Positions 36,572 through 49,700 of a stretch of 64,000 nt of DNA are shown here, one piece after another (position 1 is the stretch's first letter; each line of letters begins with the position of its first letter). Location: the NCBI RefSeq assembly GCF_051020955.1, contig NC_135022.1, positions 12,512,966 through 12,576,965 of the forward strand, written 5' to 3'. Position numbers and translations under genes: made by a program. Under the pieces are notes generated by a model. That model saw only the letters and a list, made by a program, of their open reading frames with translations, made no database searches and had not been told where the DNA came from. The stretch is from Megalopta genalis (lineage: Eukaryota; Arthropoda; Insecta; Hymenoptera; Halictidae).

Positions 36572-38543
36572 ATGGTAAGTCCGTCATGCGTTGTCAACAG
36601 AAAATTCGCTTGCATCTGGCTTAATGATTAATATATCATTTAATACTCAATAAAATAGTAAACTACGTGCATTAAAATATAAAATCTGTAGCATATATAT
36701 TTCCTCAAATCCGTACATTTGTAGTCAGAAGAAATTGTGGTTAGTTTGTACAAGTGTGGTTAGTTTTGCTACAGGTATTTGTTGTCACAATTTGCTCACG
36801 AAACCTAATATCTACAACTATCTTTTTTAAATTCCAATCAATTTACCAAATAACGAAATCCATGTAAATGGAATATTGGTTTCTGTGAATACATCGCTGT
36901 CTCTTAAAACAGGTTCAAATCTGTGACGTCGAGAGTTTGAATTTTTATCGGAGTTTAGTTTGTTTAGTGCTAACAATAACAAATTGATTTTTTTATTAAT
37001 TTGTAGGCTCGAGGTCCGAAAAAGCACTTGAAGCGTCTTAACGCGCCGAAAGCATGGATGTTGGACAAATTGGGGGGTGTATATGCCCCACGTCCATCCA
37101 CTGGGCCCCACAAGCTCAGGGAATCTCTTCCTCTTGTCATTTTCCTCCGTAATAGATTGAAGTATGCCCTGACCAACTGTGAAGTGACAAAAATTATGAT
37201 GCAGCGTTTGATCAGAGTCGATGGCAAAGTTCGTACAGACCCCAACTATCCAGCAGGTTTTATGGGTAAGCAAATAAGAAATTTCATTTATTCTGTTCGT
37301 GGCAGGCCATATCGAAGCTGTAGTAGCTCTGATCAAAAGCAACTACAGTCATAAATCTGCCAATAGTAAAAAGTTCTTTTTTATGGTCACAGATTGAGTA
37401 GTTTATATATTCTTTCTGTATTACCCAAAAAGTGCACATTGTTTCATATAATTTTCTGTTATGGCTCTATTTGATCTATGTTGACGATTATTTAAAATTT
37501 AAATAGATTTCTTTATCTTACTGTATTCCTAATGCTGCAAAGACAAATAGCTGATTTTTATGTACCATCTTGATGCAAATGAATATTAAATGTATTAATA
37601 GTATTTGATTATTTGTCGCAGATGTAATCACTATCAAGAAGACTGGTGAATTCTTCAGACTAATCTATGATGTTAAAGGACGTTTCACTACTCACAGAAT
37701 CACAGCAGAAGAAGCCAAGGTACTGATTGTTGGCATAAAATTAAAAGTAAAGTTCAAGTATGCGAAAAATATTGATTTTGTTGAAAACCAAGGTATTGTT
37801 TGTTACAGTACAAGCTGTGTAAAGTAAAGCGTGTTCAAACTGGACCTAAAGGTATTCCATTCTTGGTGACGCACGATGGTAGGACCATTCGTTATCCAGA
37901 CCCAGTCATCAAGGTCAACGACACCATTCACTTGGACATTGCTACTAGCAAAATCTTGGATTCTATCAGATTCGATTCGGGTAACATGTGCTTTTTTTCA
38001 TATTGTTCTATTTGTATACATGTATTTCTAAGAAACATACCTATTTATACATTTTGTACTTTTAAATAGGTAATCTGTGTATGATCACTGGTGGGAGAAA
38101 TTTGGGACGTGTCGGCACGGTAGTCAGTCGCGAACGTCACCCTGGATCCTTCGATATTTGTCACATCAAGGATTCGCAAGGACATACTTTTGCAACAAGG
38201 TACGGGTCAATTAATTCATATGCTGGCCATAATCGAAGCTAGGATGATGCTAGGATATTGTACATTGTAGTTAAAAGTTGGCCAAAATTAAACTCCTTCA
38301 TATTGGTCACTGATTGCCTTCACATAGGCTTCTCAGTATTACCCATTTAGGAAACAGTAACAATTGAAATGTTACGGAATTCTTTGGTAATGATAAGTCT
38401 GAATTACTTTGCGCAGGTTGAATAACGTGTTCATCATTGGCAGAGGTACAAAGCCCTACATTAGTTTACCGAGGGATAAGGGTGTTAAGCTATCAATCGC
38501 TGAAGAACGCGACAAGAGGTTAGCAGCGAAAGGAGTAAATTAA
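36572..38543 (+). CDS. RpS4: 40S ribosomal protein S4, copy B
   Basis: Six exons at the positions expected from copy A: 36572-36574, 37007-37265, 37622-37719, 37809-37980, 38070-38199 and 38417-38543, again 262 residues. All splice sites are intact and the only amino-acid change is Val65 to Met. The other exonic differences are synonymous (for example GGA/GGT at codon 4 and GGTGTG/GGAGTA near the end). Both copies therefore look functional. The promoter has one 35-bp block instead of two, and the TOP-like tract is degraded. AATAAA lies at about 38555 and 38567. Confidence 0.95.
37298..37441 (+). ncRNA. H/ACA snoRNA candidate in RpS4-B intron 2
   Basis: Copy of the candidate at 34745-34888. 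The H box, ACA box and both hairpins are kept. One change in the closing stem of hairpin 1 (CGGCCA to CTGCCA) can be absorbed by pairing with the TGGCA located just upstream, so folding remains possible. Confidence 0.68.
38219..38359 (+). ncRNA. H/ACA snoRNA candidate in RpS4-B intron 5
   Basis: Copy of the candidate at 35666-35806, with two substitutions noticed (AGTCAAAA to AGTTAAAA in hairpin 1; another just 3' of the ACA box). H and ACA boxes are intact. Confidence 0.68.
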
Positions 38544-38833
38544 TGTAAATTTTCAATAAAACTTTCAATAAACCGAGAATTTCTTGGTGAATAAAAGACG
38601 TGCCTTTCAACTATCACCGTCCTATCATTGCGTTCGCGCAGCGCTTGTTGGAACCGTATGAGTCAGGCGGAAATGTTCCTGTCGAACGAAACGTGTCTAG
38701 CGTAAATACATACATTAAATTATTATTATGGTCTCTTTTCAGAAAGAACACATATAAGGTGCATCATGGCTTGTAATAAATGTCCACTGTTTTCCCACAA
38801 TCCACATGTTACGCGCTTCAAGTAAGACGCCCA

Positions 38834-38839
38834 TTTATT
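38834..38839 (-). terminator. Poly(A) signal of TTLL2-like gene
   Basis: AATAAA on the minus strand, about 230 bases after the TTLL2-like stop codon. No other AATAAA was noticed nearer to the stop. Confidence 0.4.
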
Positions 38840-39069
38840 ATGATCCTTCATGAACCTCTGATGTGTTCTTTCGTGGAACAGCTTTTAACGATATTAACGA
38901 TTGGCTATCGGAAAGGTATCGATGTAGTAATAAACGAAATGTATCAGTGTAAATATCACGATCCGGTTAAATATGCGCTCGTAAGAATGATTAAGGCGTA
39001 TCGTGTGCGAGACATCGCTTCAAAGCCGCGATAGAGATAAAGAACGCGTCTTTTACAATTTTGCTATAG

Positions 39070-42000
39070 TCACTTTGCTGGCAGCCATATTTCGGTACTC
39101 AATTCCAGTGCTTTACGGAGCATCGCGTTGCGTTGTTCGTCTCGGTACTTTTCGGACTTTTTCTGAACTTGTTTGGCAGCTTTCAGATACCTACAAGATC
39201 GAAAGGCGATTATGAATGGATCTGTTGCGTTCTCGATAATGCGGCAACATTAGAAACCAGTACTTTTGTATACAAAGAACCGTGTTTCTGACTTCTTTCT
39301 CGACGACCCGCGAGGATTCTGTAACCGAGGGCGACGAATAGTCCGAGGAATCGTTCGGCTGCGCTCTGGTCAACGGATAAATGCGGACCCATCCACCTTC
39401 TTTGGTGCAAGGCGTGTTCCAGTCCTTTCCATTGTCCCAGACCGAAGTTTTATCGTGGTTTTCAGAGTTGTTACCTCGAAAACCGCGAGGAATGTACTTG
39501 TCCACCAACAGAGGATTGTAACGATTCCACGAATTCGAACAATCGTGCAGAGTTGATTGTCTAAGCTGATGATTTGAACGATTTGTAGGTATTATTGAAA
39601 ATTCGTAACTCGAACCGACAGCAAGAGGATCGATACATGGATACACATACAGTAGGTTGGAGATCTGTGCACAGGTTCACGAAACCGTCGGTTTCCCGAC
39701 CGGTTCTCGACTTCTTCTTTGCGGTTCGGCTCTTAGAAAACTTGGAAGACTCTTCGATTTCGATGTTGACGCGACTGGTCGACCATATCGTGAACAGGGA
39801 GAGTCCGGTGTTGCACACCGGAAGACCCAGTAAATCGAACAAGTCGTGCAGTAAGGGTTTCTTCACCTCTGAATCGATCTCGCAGTCGTTGCTTAATGCT
39901 GGGCTGAGATTGACCTGTTGGAATGCCGGTTCCTCTAGGTTACGTACATTCGTCTTCCGTCGCGTGCAAAGCCGAGAGCTCTATATATTATATCAACCTC
40001 GAGTAACCATGGTTTCAGATCCTTGTCGATCAACACGTCGAAGCCAAAGAACTCGAAGCAATTGGAAGATCTCGGTATGGCCGCCGCTTGGCTCAGTATC
40101 GTCAGGCTCACCAGGCAGGCGATCCTCTGCCAAAGGAACCAATCGCAGTAACCGGCCTGCTCGAAATACCTTCTCAATTGTCTGAAAGTCCATTTACAGC
40201 CTACAACGATTACAATTCCGTCACTGATTGCTTCCGCTTTTTCAGATTAATCGAGAGACAACAGATCATCGTTACCGGAACCGACACGCTCCTTTTTCTC
40301 CGCGTACCCCGGTCCAAGCTTGTTCAAAGAGAAGTTGGTCAAGTGTCTGAAAGGATCGTTCAGGTGTTCCAACGAGAACTTCTCCGTGGCGAAACGCGTC
40401 AACCCCTCCTTGTACAGATATATGGTCAAAGGACGGTAGGAGGGCACGCACACGTACAGCCTCAGATCGAACTTGTAGCCCCCTATCAGAAGAGGATTCT
40501 CGATATACCTCTGCACCACCGTCGTGTTGTCGTAGGTCAGGTCGCTCAGCTTCTGTACACCATGGAAAATCGGCATTGAATTTGATTTGCCAGACGACCT
40601 ACGACCTACGAGAGAATGTCAACCGTTCTTACGCGAAACAGAAAGATCCCCCTTCCTTGGCTCTGACTGACCGGTTTGCAGATCCAAACCCTGTCGTCTT
40701 TCTCGCAACGATTGCATTCCTCCGCGAACTTCGTGTACTCCGACGGCAAGTTGTACCCTGCGGGACTAACGCGATGCATTCCACATTTGATAACGATCAA
40801 ACACCCGTTCCAGTTATCATCGTTCGTGTTCTAGATCGTACCTGAAGTCGTAGACAGAGCCGTGCATCTTCTTCATGCATCTCAGGTGTCGGATGAGATT
40901 GTCCTTTCTACAGATCGAGCTCCCCTTTGGTATTCTATTGACGAACTGTGAAGTCAGTAACATTCTGTTAATTGTGTACGTTGTTTATTTAACGACGACA
41001 GCTTGGTGGTTTGAAGCCACTGAAAGCAACCCGCGTCCATTATCATTGTAAACTACCGGCTACTTAGCTACACGCAGCTTGCGTCCTGTTCAGGGGTACG
41101 CGTGCATAAACTTTCGTATAAATTTCAGGCGAACAGAGAGCCGGATGCGTTATTACCTGCCAGGGCAACGGCCTGTAATGAGGCGACGGGAAACCACCGG
41201 ACCGCCACCATAAATTCCATCGATCTTTGAATACATTATTATCGCCAGTGTATTCCCTCCAGCCACGTTCCGTGCAAACCTGCGAAAAATATGCGACATT
41301 CTTGTATCCTGCAGCGGAAGTTCGATCGCGGTCGCGGGGCAAGGAGTCCGAGCGGTGGCCCGTCCAACTTCTCAAGTACCGTGGACACGTATACGCGGCT
41401 TTCATTTCATTCAACCGAGACGGATGGAAGAAAGGCTGTATTATAAACTCGAAAAGCTCCGCGCGCGCGCGGCAATCAGTATTCAACGCGATGAGCCGGC
41501 AAAATCACCGATTAAACGCTTCGATATTACGCATTCCGCGTTTCGTAGTCTCGAGGGAGCACGCGAGCGAGAACGGTCGGAACACGCCCTTGATTTATTT
41601 GTCGTGTTATTAGAGCATTAAGAACGGCTGTCTCTGGTACACCAGAAGCGAGTCAAGGTCTCTAATTACAATTAAATTCGGCGCGGTATCCCCGTTCGCA
41701 GTCACGGCAGCCTACTTTTATTATTCGGCCGTGTATAATGGCCGTGCAACATTTTCTTAAAACTTGCCGATCGATTCGAGCCGCGGAAGGACGTCGACAC
41801 CATTTTACACCCCGTTACCACACGATCCGGATCATTTCGTTTCGCCGCCGGCGGTGGTGGTGGTGCCGGATTCGTGAAAAATACCATTGGCTCGAATGCG
41901 TCGAAGCTTCCGTCGACTTATCGTTTCAACTTGCACCTCGACGAGACGAGGGGTGCCTGGCCTACTCTAATTAGAAACGATCGACGAGCTCCGCCATCGC

Positions 42001-42900
42001 GATAGCCTGCTCCCTTTACCCAGAATCGCCGGCAAAATAATTGTGTAATACGTTCGACGGCCGTGTCGAATACCGTCGAGGATTCCAATCGGCGCTGTCC
42101 TATCGTCTTTACAAGGAGCCTAGAATTTAGGGCCTAGATACTTGGATGGAATCGACTAGCCGATCGACGAGCCGTTCCCCGATCTAAAGCGAACCGGTTG
42201 CATAACGCGAATCACGGCTACGACTCTCCTCCGCGGAATCGTCGCCGATTCCGGGTTGCTCTTAGGTTCGTGCGAGTCGGGAAGAGTAGGTTGCTGTGTC
42301 ACGACCACTCTATTCTTTGCCCTTTTATTATTGCATGTCGCACTTACTTAATAGCTCCTCCGATGCTGTTCTAAAAGCGGTACACGCAAAAGCGCGTCGC
42401 ATCCCGCGTCGAGACTCTGCAGGTATGCACGTGCATATGTACACCGTACGTACCTTGAAAAGTATTCAGTTCAAGGACACGGCTAAGTTTGTAACCGTGC
42501 CCCGAACAAATTCCGAACGACATAAAAGCGTGACGAGACGTATCTTCGATATTTATGAGCAGCCCGGCTCGTGCTCGTTTGCCCCGTCGTTCGCTTCGTT
42601 CTTCGTTCGCGTCTTTAACACTTTAACTGCCAGACTATCCACCTTGTCGGCGGTGGGTCGCGTGACCGCTTGATAATTTCGAAAAAGCGGAGACTCGACT
42701 CCTTTTTCGCTGGTATTTGCCGATGGTTGCACGAAGCGGACGCGGGACAGTTAACGCGCTAAAGCGGAAGTTACTTATGGTTTTCGCTTATTGTCACACT
42801 GTAAACTGTGGCGAGACGATACCTGTACGAGCAGATGAGGTCCCGCACCGTTGTCGTTGAGTCTGAAGACGAAGGGCCCGTCCAAGTATTTCACTGCCAT
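39070..42900 (-). CDS. TTLL2: Tubulin polyglutamylase TTLL2-like
   Basis: Nine exons in transcript order: 42900-42823, 41279-41157, 40945-40842, 40765-40633, 40552-40276, 40200-39998, 39914-39651, 39565-39264 and 39190-39070, encoding 534 residues. TTLL enzymes are ATP-grasp ligases that add glutamates to tubulin tails, mainly in axonemes. Motifs in order: GPFVFRLND, VCTERGWREY, WNLWWRSGGF, CRKDNLIRHL, VWICKP with SQGRGIFLF (nucleotide-binding lysine), VVQRYIENPLLIGGYKFDLR, HLTNFSLNK, CKWTF, CFEFFGFDVLIDKDLKPWLLEVNLSPAL and EGGWVRIYP. The order and spacing fit TTLL2 better than TTLL1 or TTLL9. Several introns are only 70-100 bases. Junctions around exons 7-9 rest on phase and donor/acceptor words, so the C-terminus is less certain. 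Confidence 0.87.
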
Positions 42901-45900
42901 ACCGACACATTGTACTCCGGCGCGCGCGATTAGTAGACAGAGCGTTGACACGGCGCGCTTTACGAGAGAGAGAACAGAGGGAAAATTTCTGTAGCGAAAA
43001 CTACCGAATATTTCACACGGAGAACTGCTCACCTATTTCGAAGCGGAACGCGATCCCCTATCGTCGCATCCTTCGAGCTTCCCATTCATGAAACTTCACG
43101 GAAATGTGAAACGGACATGATACTCGTTTGAAAATAACTTGCCGGTTCCGGCATCCGTGAGTCGGTATTCAAATGCACCGGCGATGGGACATGTCCTCGC
43201 GTATATACCGGTGTCTCGGCTCGGTACCATAAAATTCTTTTGCGACGGCGGCTTCTGTACAGCCGATGCGACGGTCGACGACGGTTCCTCGTCGACGGGA
43301 CGAGCAGTTCTCCTTCGGTATTCAAATATTTCGGTGGAACCGCACGCAAGCGAGTCGGGCTCCCGATTCTCACTGGTGTGCACCGCCACGTTTCGGTCTA
43401 CGCAATCGCTTTGACCTGGTCGCAGGTGCGCAGGTATTGCCCGTGTGCCGGATCCCTCGTCGCTTTCCAGCTTTTATGGGCTTTCGGTGGACACCGCGAC
43501 CACGGCAAGGACACCGGAAGTCTGCGGAGGCTCCCGTCTCGAAAACGGTTCGCCGCTGATACACGTTTATAGATCGTTATCGCGGGCACGCGACTTTCCA
43601 GCGGCGCAACGTTCACCGAAGCTGATAGGCGGAACAAGCGTGTCAGTGTCGACGGTTCAAGTTTAAACGCGAGATTCGCGTACGAAAGACCACGCGTGTC
43701 AAGGAAACCATGTACACCGAGCAGCGTAATTGAACCAACAACCACAGGCAAACGTTGCTCGTTCTCATCGACGTTCAGCTACAGGAAACTACTGCGGTCG
43801 TCGCGTCGGTTGTGCTATGTGTCAATGCGTTCACTGCCGCGTCGGTTATATATGTCCAGGCAACACTACTTTTTGAGCAGATCAAATTTTACTAGGATTT
43901 GTAACATGCGAGAGAATCAAAGAAACAATCGCTTGAATCAACCTCGGCTTTCCAGTTTCAGTCCTCTTAACTAAACTGCTTCGATGTTGTGGGATCTTTC
44001 GGGGTTTGTGATGTGGCTGTCGACGCGTTAATGTTACACGGACGTGATGTCTGGTGAAGGGACTATCGTCCTTTCGACATAGATTTGAAAAATCATCAAG
44101 GAAATTGCCGAGTCTGTGATTACTGGTTCGATCGCGTTCTCCGTCTTGTATCTCTGGCGAACCTGCTATCGTGGTTCCCTTCCGTTGTCATTCAGAAATT
44201 CCGGGCCATCGAACAACCGGAAACGGTTCTATGGGCGCTCCCTGCGATCTATTCTCGCGGTTATATTAATAGACATAGAAGCGTTCATTGAAGTCCGCGG
44301 CGATGACGTATTCGTTGCGAAAAAGGCTCGCCAGAAAAATGTGTCGCGTGTCTGGCTTCGGAGGTAGGAGGTACCGCAAGGTTACTTTAATGACAAATCG
44401 ATGGAACCGTCCCTTTGCCGGAGAGCTGCTTCCTTCCTCCAGTTTATTCACGAGTCTTCACGTGTCTCCCTTGCACGCGTTCCGAGTTCTCCGCTTCCCT
44501 TTGCAAATCCAGCGGCCATGCCAATCGAGATCAATCGTTCTTTGTTTTCGCGTCTCGCTTCTCTCCGTTCGACATTCTACATTCTATCCGACACCGATAT
44601 CCCGCGATTTGTTTTATCATTAGTCTGCGGACTGTTTAGCCCCGATGATAATTGCAATCGACGCGGAACGTTTCCGCTCTGCCCAAAGATCCGCGATGGA
44701 CCTATCGTTTGTATACGTTTATATCGTTTCAGCTAGCCGGCCAGATACCCGTTTGAAACGTTCTGTTTGTTTCTAGGGTGAAGCAGGATAAAAGAAGTAC
44801 ACTCGGGACGAAGGAGACTTACATGAACATTTTATTTTATTGTAAGCAACACGTAACACGGATACAGAGGCTCGTGCGGTTCTCAGCCAGCAGCGGGTCG
44901 GATTCGCGGTTCGGCTGTAAGGACATCGAACGCGACGGACGTTGTGTTCGTTTACTGACTGCCGCGAGCCCGCGAAGATGGCACAGAAATCGGTAACCTT
45001 GTCTAAAATTATATGGCAACTGCTATCAAAGAGTGCAAGTTCCTCGATCCTCGAAGCCGATATTCTCTTTAATCGCGTTTTAATCTACGTCTATTCCGAG
45101 AACGAGACAACAGCTTTTCGGAACGTGTTTTTTCCCGTACCGGCGAAGGTTCGTGCCGGTGCTCGGTGGAACGATCGGTGGCGGACGATCGAGCGGAAAG
45201 AAATCGAGGCCCGCTGCTTCTGTCTCGAGCTCGGTTCGTTCTGTTCCGCTCCGTTCCGTCGGATGATTTACGGTGAAATTCGCATGCACGAGGATCCCGG
45301 GTCTGCTCCTCGATTCGATAATGGTAACAAGTGTCTCCGCGGAACGCTTGTTAGTAGTCGACGTGGAACCTATTCGTCGTCTAATCACGCGATCTACGAC
45401 CGCGAGTCGGGTATCCGTCAATTAGTACCGCCGACGGAATCGTGACTAGCAATATTCCCATTTGAATTTTTAATGTTCCGGCATCGAACGATCCCCGATT
45501 AAATTCCGCCGGAGCCACGAGAGATTCGAGCGGCCGTCTTTGGTAGCAAGAGGGTTACGGAGAGCGTCTCTCTCCAGCGTGTCCGGTTCCCTCGAAATTC
45601 TAATCGGAGACATTGTTCGAATCGCTCGTACCTTCCGGGGGCCGACATTTACGTGACGACGCTCCGGATGCACCTTGGGCCTACGAAATATGTGATAACG
45701 CCAGTAATACTAATTGCTCGGGCGACCTTTGCGTGATCCGACCACGAGACCAAATCCGAGCTCGCAAAGAGCGCGGCGGCTCATGGCGCACAGCGTTCCT
45801 TCTATCGTTGCAGAATTGTCTGCGGCAATCGTTTCGCGAGGTATTCCGAGGTATACCCATCGTGTCCCGTCCGTTCCGAGACCGGAAGCCCGAGGGAGCC

Positions 45901-46400
45901 CGAGCTGACCCAAGGAAGCCGCGACAAACAGTCTCCTCCGCTGTTTTCGAGCCGTGGAATGTCGACGCTTCGCCTCGAAGGACGAACACCCTGGGAGCGC
46001 GTCGCATTGTCGGTAACGATTGTAGAACATAGAGAACGGATTCGATAACTGTCGTTGGCTTCGCGGCCTCGAACGTTTACGGTACACGACGATTAGTATT
46101 ATCCTGAGCACCGAGCGAGCGGCGGCCGATCACGGAATCACGAGGAAACGCGATCCTCGAAGGACACCGCTTTCTCTCGTCCCTTTTCTCTTTTCCCTTT
46201 TCCATATTCGTTGATCGACTGTCGCCGACTTCGAGGAGTTTCTCGCGCCGCGACCTTACGCGATCCATCCGATCGAGCAGGTCCGGCTTAATCGATAGAG
46301 ATAATTAGTTCTATTAGCGTTCTATTAGCGTACTCGTTCGTATTAGACACCGCATTCCCGTTGATATCGTTTCGCTATCAATCTTATCGTAAGCGGCGCG

Positions 46401-46434
<34 letters not shown>
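46401..46434 (+). repeat. (CT)n microsatellite
   Basis: About sixteen CT units in the presumed Zasp52 3' UTR; it would read as (GA)n in the mRNA. Confidence 0.9.
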
Positions 46435-46436
<2 letters not shown>

Positions 46437-46538
46437 GTTTTTTGGGTTAGTGGTAGTTTTTTTTGTTTCCGGAGACGTTGCGCGCGTCTCGTCGATCGAA
46501 TAGTCATACAAGAAGAAATAATAATAATAAGAACAATA

Positions 46539-46540
<2 letters not shown>

Positions 46541-46569
<29 letters not shown>

Positions 46570-46582
46570 AAGAAGAAGAAGA
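46541..46582 (+). repeat. (AAG)n microsatellite
   Basis: About fourteen AAG units, preceded by a short (AAT)n run at about 46516-46530. It would read as (CTT)n in the presumed Zasp52 3' UTR. Confidence 0.9.
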
Positions 46583-46763
46583 TGAAATCACGGTAAAACA
46601 ACATCGTGCAGACAGAATTTCGTGCTTGTAAAGCTAAGGTACGCGTATTCTCCGCAATATTTTTCTGCCTTTTCTCTGTTTTCTGCTTCCACGGCCCCAT
46701 CCCCCACCCTGCCCTGAATCTCCCTTTGCTTGGTCGCGCATCAGGATTCGACGAGCCACGGTT

Positions 46764-49700
46764 TTAGCGCGCGTGATTTTTGCAGAACGGACGGCCGCCC
46801 TTCGCGTAGAAGCTCTGACCCTCGAGGTTCTTCCTGCACATCTGCAACAGAGAACGGAACGAGGGTATTATTGGTACGTTCTACTTTGTTCGAGACCTTT
46901 AATCTTTACGCGAATTTCTATTCTTCCAGGTGGAGTGTACAAACGTCCGTAATCCGAGCAGAAAGAAATCCAGCGAACGCGGGATTAACGATAAGTCCGA
47001 AGAAAGAAAGGCCGCCGATTGTCGAGCAGAATCGGCAGCCCGTTTCTTCGACATTCTTCGGCTTTCTTCCCGGTTTCGGATCGATCGGTTTATTTCGAGA
47101 AGCGTTCTCGCACTAATTGCGTACCGTGCAGTTGAAGCATTGGCTGTGGTAATTATTGTTCAGGGCCTCTACCCAGCGATCTCCAGCCTCGACGGGGAAT
47201 CCGCACGCGAAACACTTTGTCGTGAACAGCTCGTTCCAATCTGCAACGTGGAAACAGAACGAAGAAAGAAATGCGATCGTACTACGGCCGAGTTAAGGGG
47301 ACGACGGGCGTATAGGTTTTAGGGTGTATCGAACCAACCGGCTTCGCAGTAGGGCAGTCCTTCTTCGAGGAAGAACGGGCTGTTGCCGAACAGTTTGCCG
47401 CAATACGTGCACTTGAAGCATTCAGGGTGGAAGTGCTTTCCAATCGCGTTCAGGCAGTCCTGGAACAGCGGTGAAACAGCGGTACTCGGAAAATTCTCTA
47501 CTCGAGACTCCCTTTTTCCCCCCCTAGATCTCACGGAGTACTCACGCCTTTGATCTTGTTGTTGCATTTGTTGCAGCTGGGCGCGATGAATCGTTCGAAA
47601 CAGTACTCGCAGTAGAGTTGTCCTTTCTCCTCGACGAACCCGATGTCCTGAAGGGGTCGACGGCATTGCGTGTTCACGCAAACGAAGTGCTCGGGACACC
47701 ATATCTGTCCGAGCGCGGTGATGAACGGACCCCTGAGGCACGCGCAACAAACAGCGTTATTATCCGCGGCTCGTCCTCCGCGGATTGATTCGGCGCGAAA
47801 GCAGATCCAAGCAGGACAAAACGACAATCAACAGACACAGAACACATTCTTTCCGTGATCGCACGGCTCGGAAATACTTCGGCAGACTAGTTTAGAAAAG
47901 TTCAGGCAAGTGCGGTTAAAAGTGTGTCTCTGCTTTTACGATCTCGTGTAGAATCGATTCGTTTACGAATTGGATTACAAACCTTGTGCACTGTTTGTCG
48001 TTTCTACAGCAGACCGGCTTTACGAGGAGACCGTTTCTCTTGCGGTTAATATTTTCCCCGTTAGCTGTTAACATCGTGCAAACACTGTTAATCACGCCGC
48101 AAACAGAAAACATCGTACAGTTATCGTATTAATTTGGGCAACAACAAAACAGAAACGTAATCGGTGCACGTTCTCGAGCGATCCCCGGCGACGCGAGATC
48201 GCCCCGATCTTTCGGCTCCTCCTCGTCGTCTGAAACGGATCGCGATATTGCGATCGTGCGAGCAACAAACGGGACGGGACGAGGGAGGCCAGGGAAGAGG
48301 AGCGAGACGGGTTGAAAACAACGAGCACATTGCAAACGGCGAAACAAGAAGTAGAAGACAAAATAAGAGAAGAGAATAAAGGCACACACGGTTGACGAGC
48401 AACGGCGAGAGTACCTGACGTAAGAGTTGCAATGAGCGCAGAGGGGCACTCGCGATCCCGGTCCGCCTGCTTGATTCAGGATGCCCCGTCCGCGTTTAGG
48501 CGCGCTGCTGCCGGCGAAGGTTCCGCTCTTCGACCCGGCACCACCGAGGCCACCGACTCCGGTACCTAGATCCGGGTGGGATGACAAATTTGGTGGGTCT
48601 ACTAAACTTTGGGTATTGCTAGAGGGAGAACAGTGGGCACCGTCCTGGCAGTCATTCTGGGTCTCGCATCGACTCCCGGATTGACAGCGGGTGTTGATCG
48701 AACACTGACTGCCCGACTGACAGCGGGTCTGGGTGGAGCGATAAGAGCTTTGGGTCTTGCTAGAGTAGCTCTTGGTCTCGCTGCAGCTCCGTGTCTGGCA
48801 CGTGTCGGACTGTGCCTGGCACTGAGACTGGGGCTGAGCCTGAGCCTGGGGCTTGTACAGCTGAACGGTGGGTACTTTGTTGGCAGTTTTGCAGGTCAGT
48901 CGCGCGAGCTGCCCACTCAGATTAGTGCGTGGCTTGTGGATCGGCTCGAAGGAGCTTTTCTGCGGATAGGAAGGAGGTTGGACCGTGGTTTGTTCCGGTT
49001 GCTCGTAGGGGAACGGGATCTGCGGGAAGGGTAGCTTCTTCAGCGACGGGGGTAAACCGGCCTTGGAGCAGGGCGCGACGCAGACGAAGCCGTCCTCGCA
49101 GGGCGTCACGCAGACCCCGGTGTCGGGGCACTTCGGGATTTCAACGTCGCAGGAGGATTCTCGACCGCAGCGGCCCGAAGGTTGGCCGCAGGAACCCCCG
49201 GAGGTGCCGAAGCAGGGCGAGACGCATACTCCGGCGCGATCCGCGGTCGGCACCACGCAGACTCCTGATTTCTGGCAGCAAGGATTTGGCCCTTCGCAGG
49301 GAACCACCACTACTCCGGCCTTGGTACCCTGGTCAGAGGTCGCTTTGCAGGGCAAGATGGTCAATCCGGTGTCCGGGCAAGGTTTCGAAGCGGGAGGAGC
49401 GCCGTAGCTTACGTGGCGCACTTCCGTCGAGCTGGTGTAGATTGGCTGCGCCGAACTGGCCGACGTCTTCGAGGCCAAAGGACACGGAAGCGAAGGCTTC
49501 GAAGGGCTCGTCCTGCCGATCGCGCACACGCCCTGCGGCGACTGTTCTTTCGGCTCCGGTAGCGGCTTCGCCAGACCTCTTTTCTCGCACCTCTCGAAGT
49601 CTTCGACGACCTGCAGCGATTTCTTCACTACCGCCTGCTTCTTCTCGCAGGTCTCCTCGCTGGTCATGAAGCGCTTCTCTTGGAACTGTGCGTGGACAGC

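Larger units (their letters stand above)
36434..39706 (+). repeat. Segmental duplication, unit B
   Basis: Counterpart of unit A. It includes the RpS4-B promoter and gene and runs into the 3' exons of the intact TTLL2-like gene. The extra DNA at about 38695-39284, which holds the TTLL2-like 3' UTR, its terminal exon and the end of exon 8, has no match in unit A, which therefore has a deletion. Confidence 0.88.
42901..46763. other. TTLL2-like 5' region and Zasp52 3' UTR
   Basis: GC/CpG-rich. Both flanking genes run leftward, so the right part is Zasp52 3' UTR and the left part the TTLL2-like promoter. A minus-strand AATAAAATAAAA at about 44830-44842 could end the Zasp52 transcript, giving a 3' UTR of roughly 1.9 kb. 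Two microsatellites lie near 46401-46582. Many overlapping open frames here are composition artefacts without recognisable domains. Confidence 0.5.

Noticed and set aside
38780..39034. 84-codon plus-strand frame between RpS4-B and TTLL2-like
   Set aside because: Antisense to the TTLL2-like 3' UTR; no recognisable motif and no consistent splice partners, though the peptide looks moderately protein-like.
41064..41486. 140-codon minus-strand frame as a separate gene
   Set aside because: Its core is exon 2 of the TTLL2-like gene read through into both neighbouring introns.
43398..46111. Cluster of 70-140 codon frames on both strands
   Set aside because: Overlapping shadows in CpG-rich Zasp52 3' UTR and TTLL2-like upstream DNA; no domain, no conserved start.
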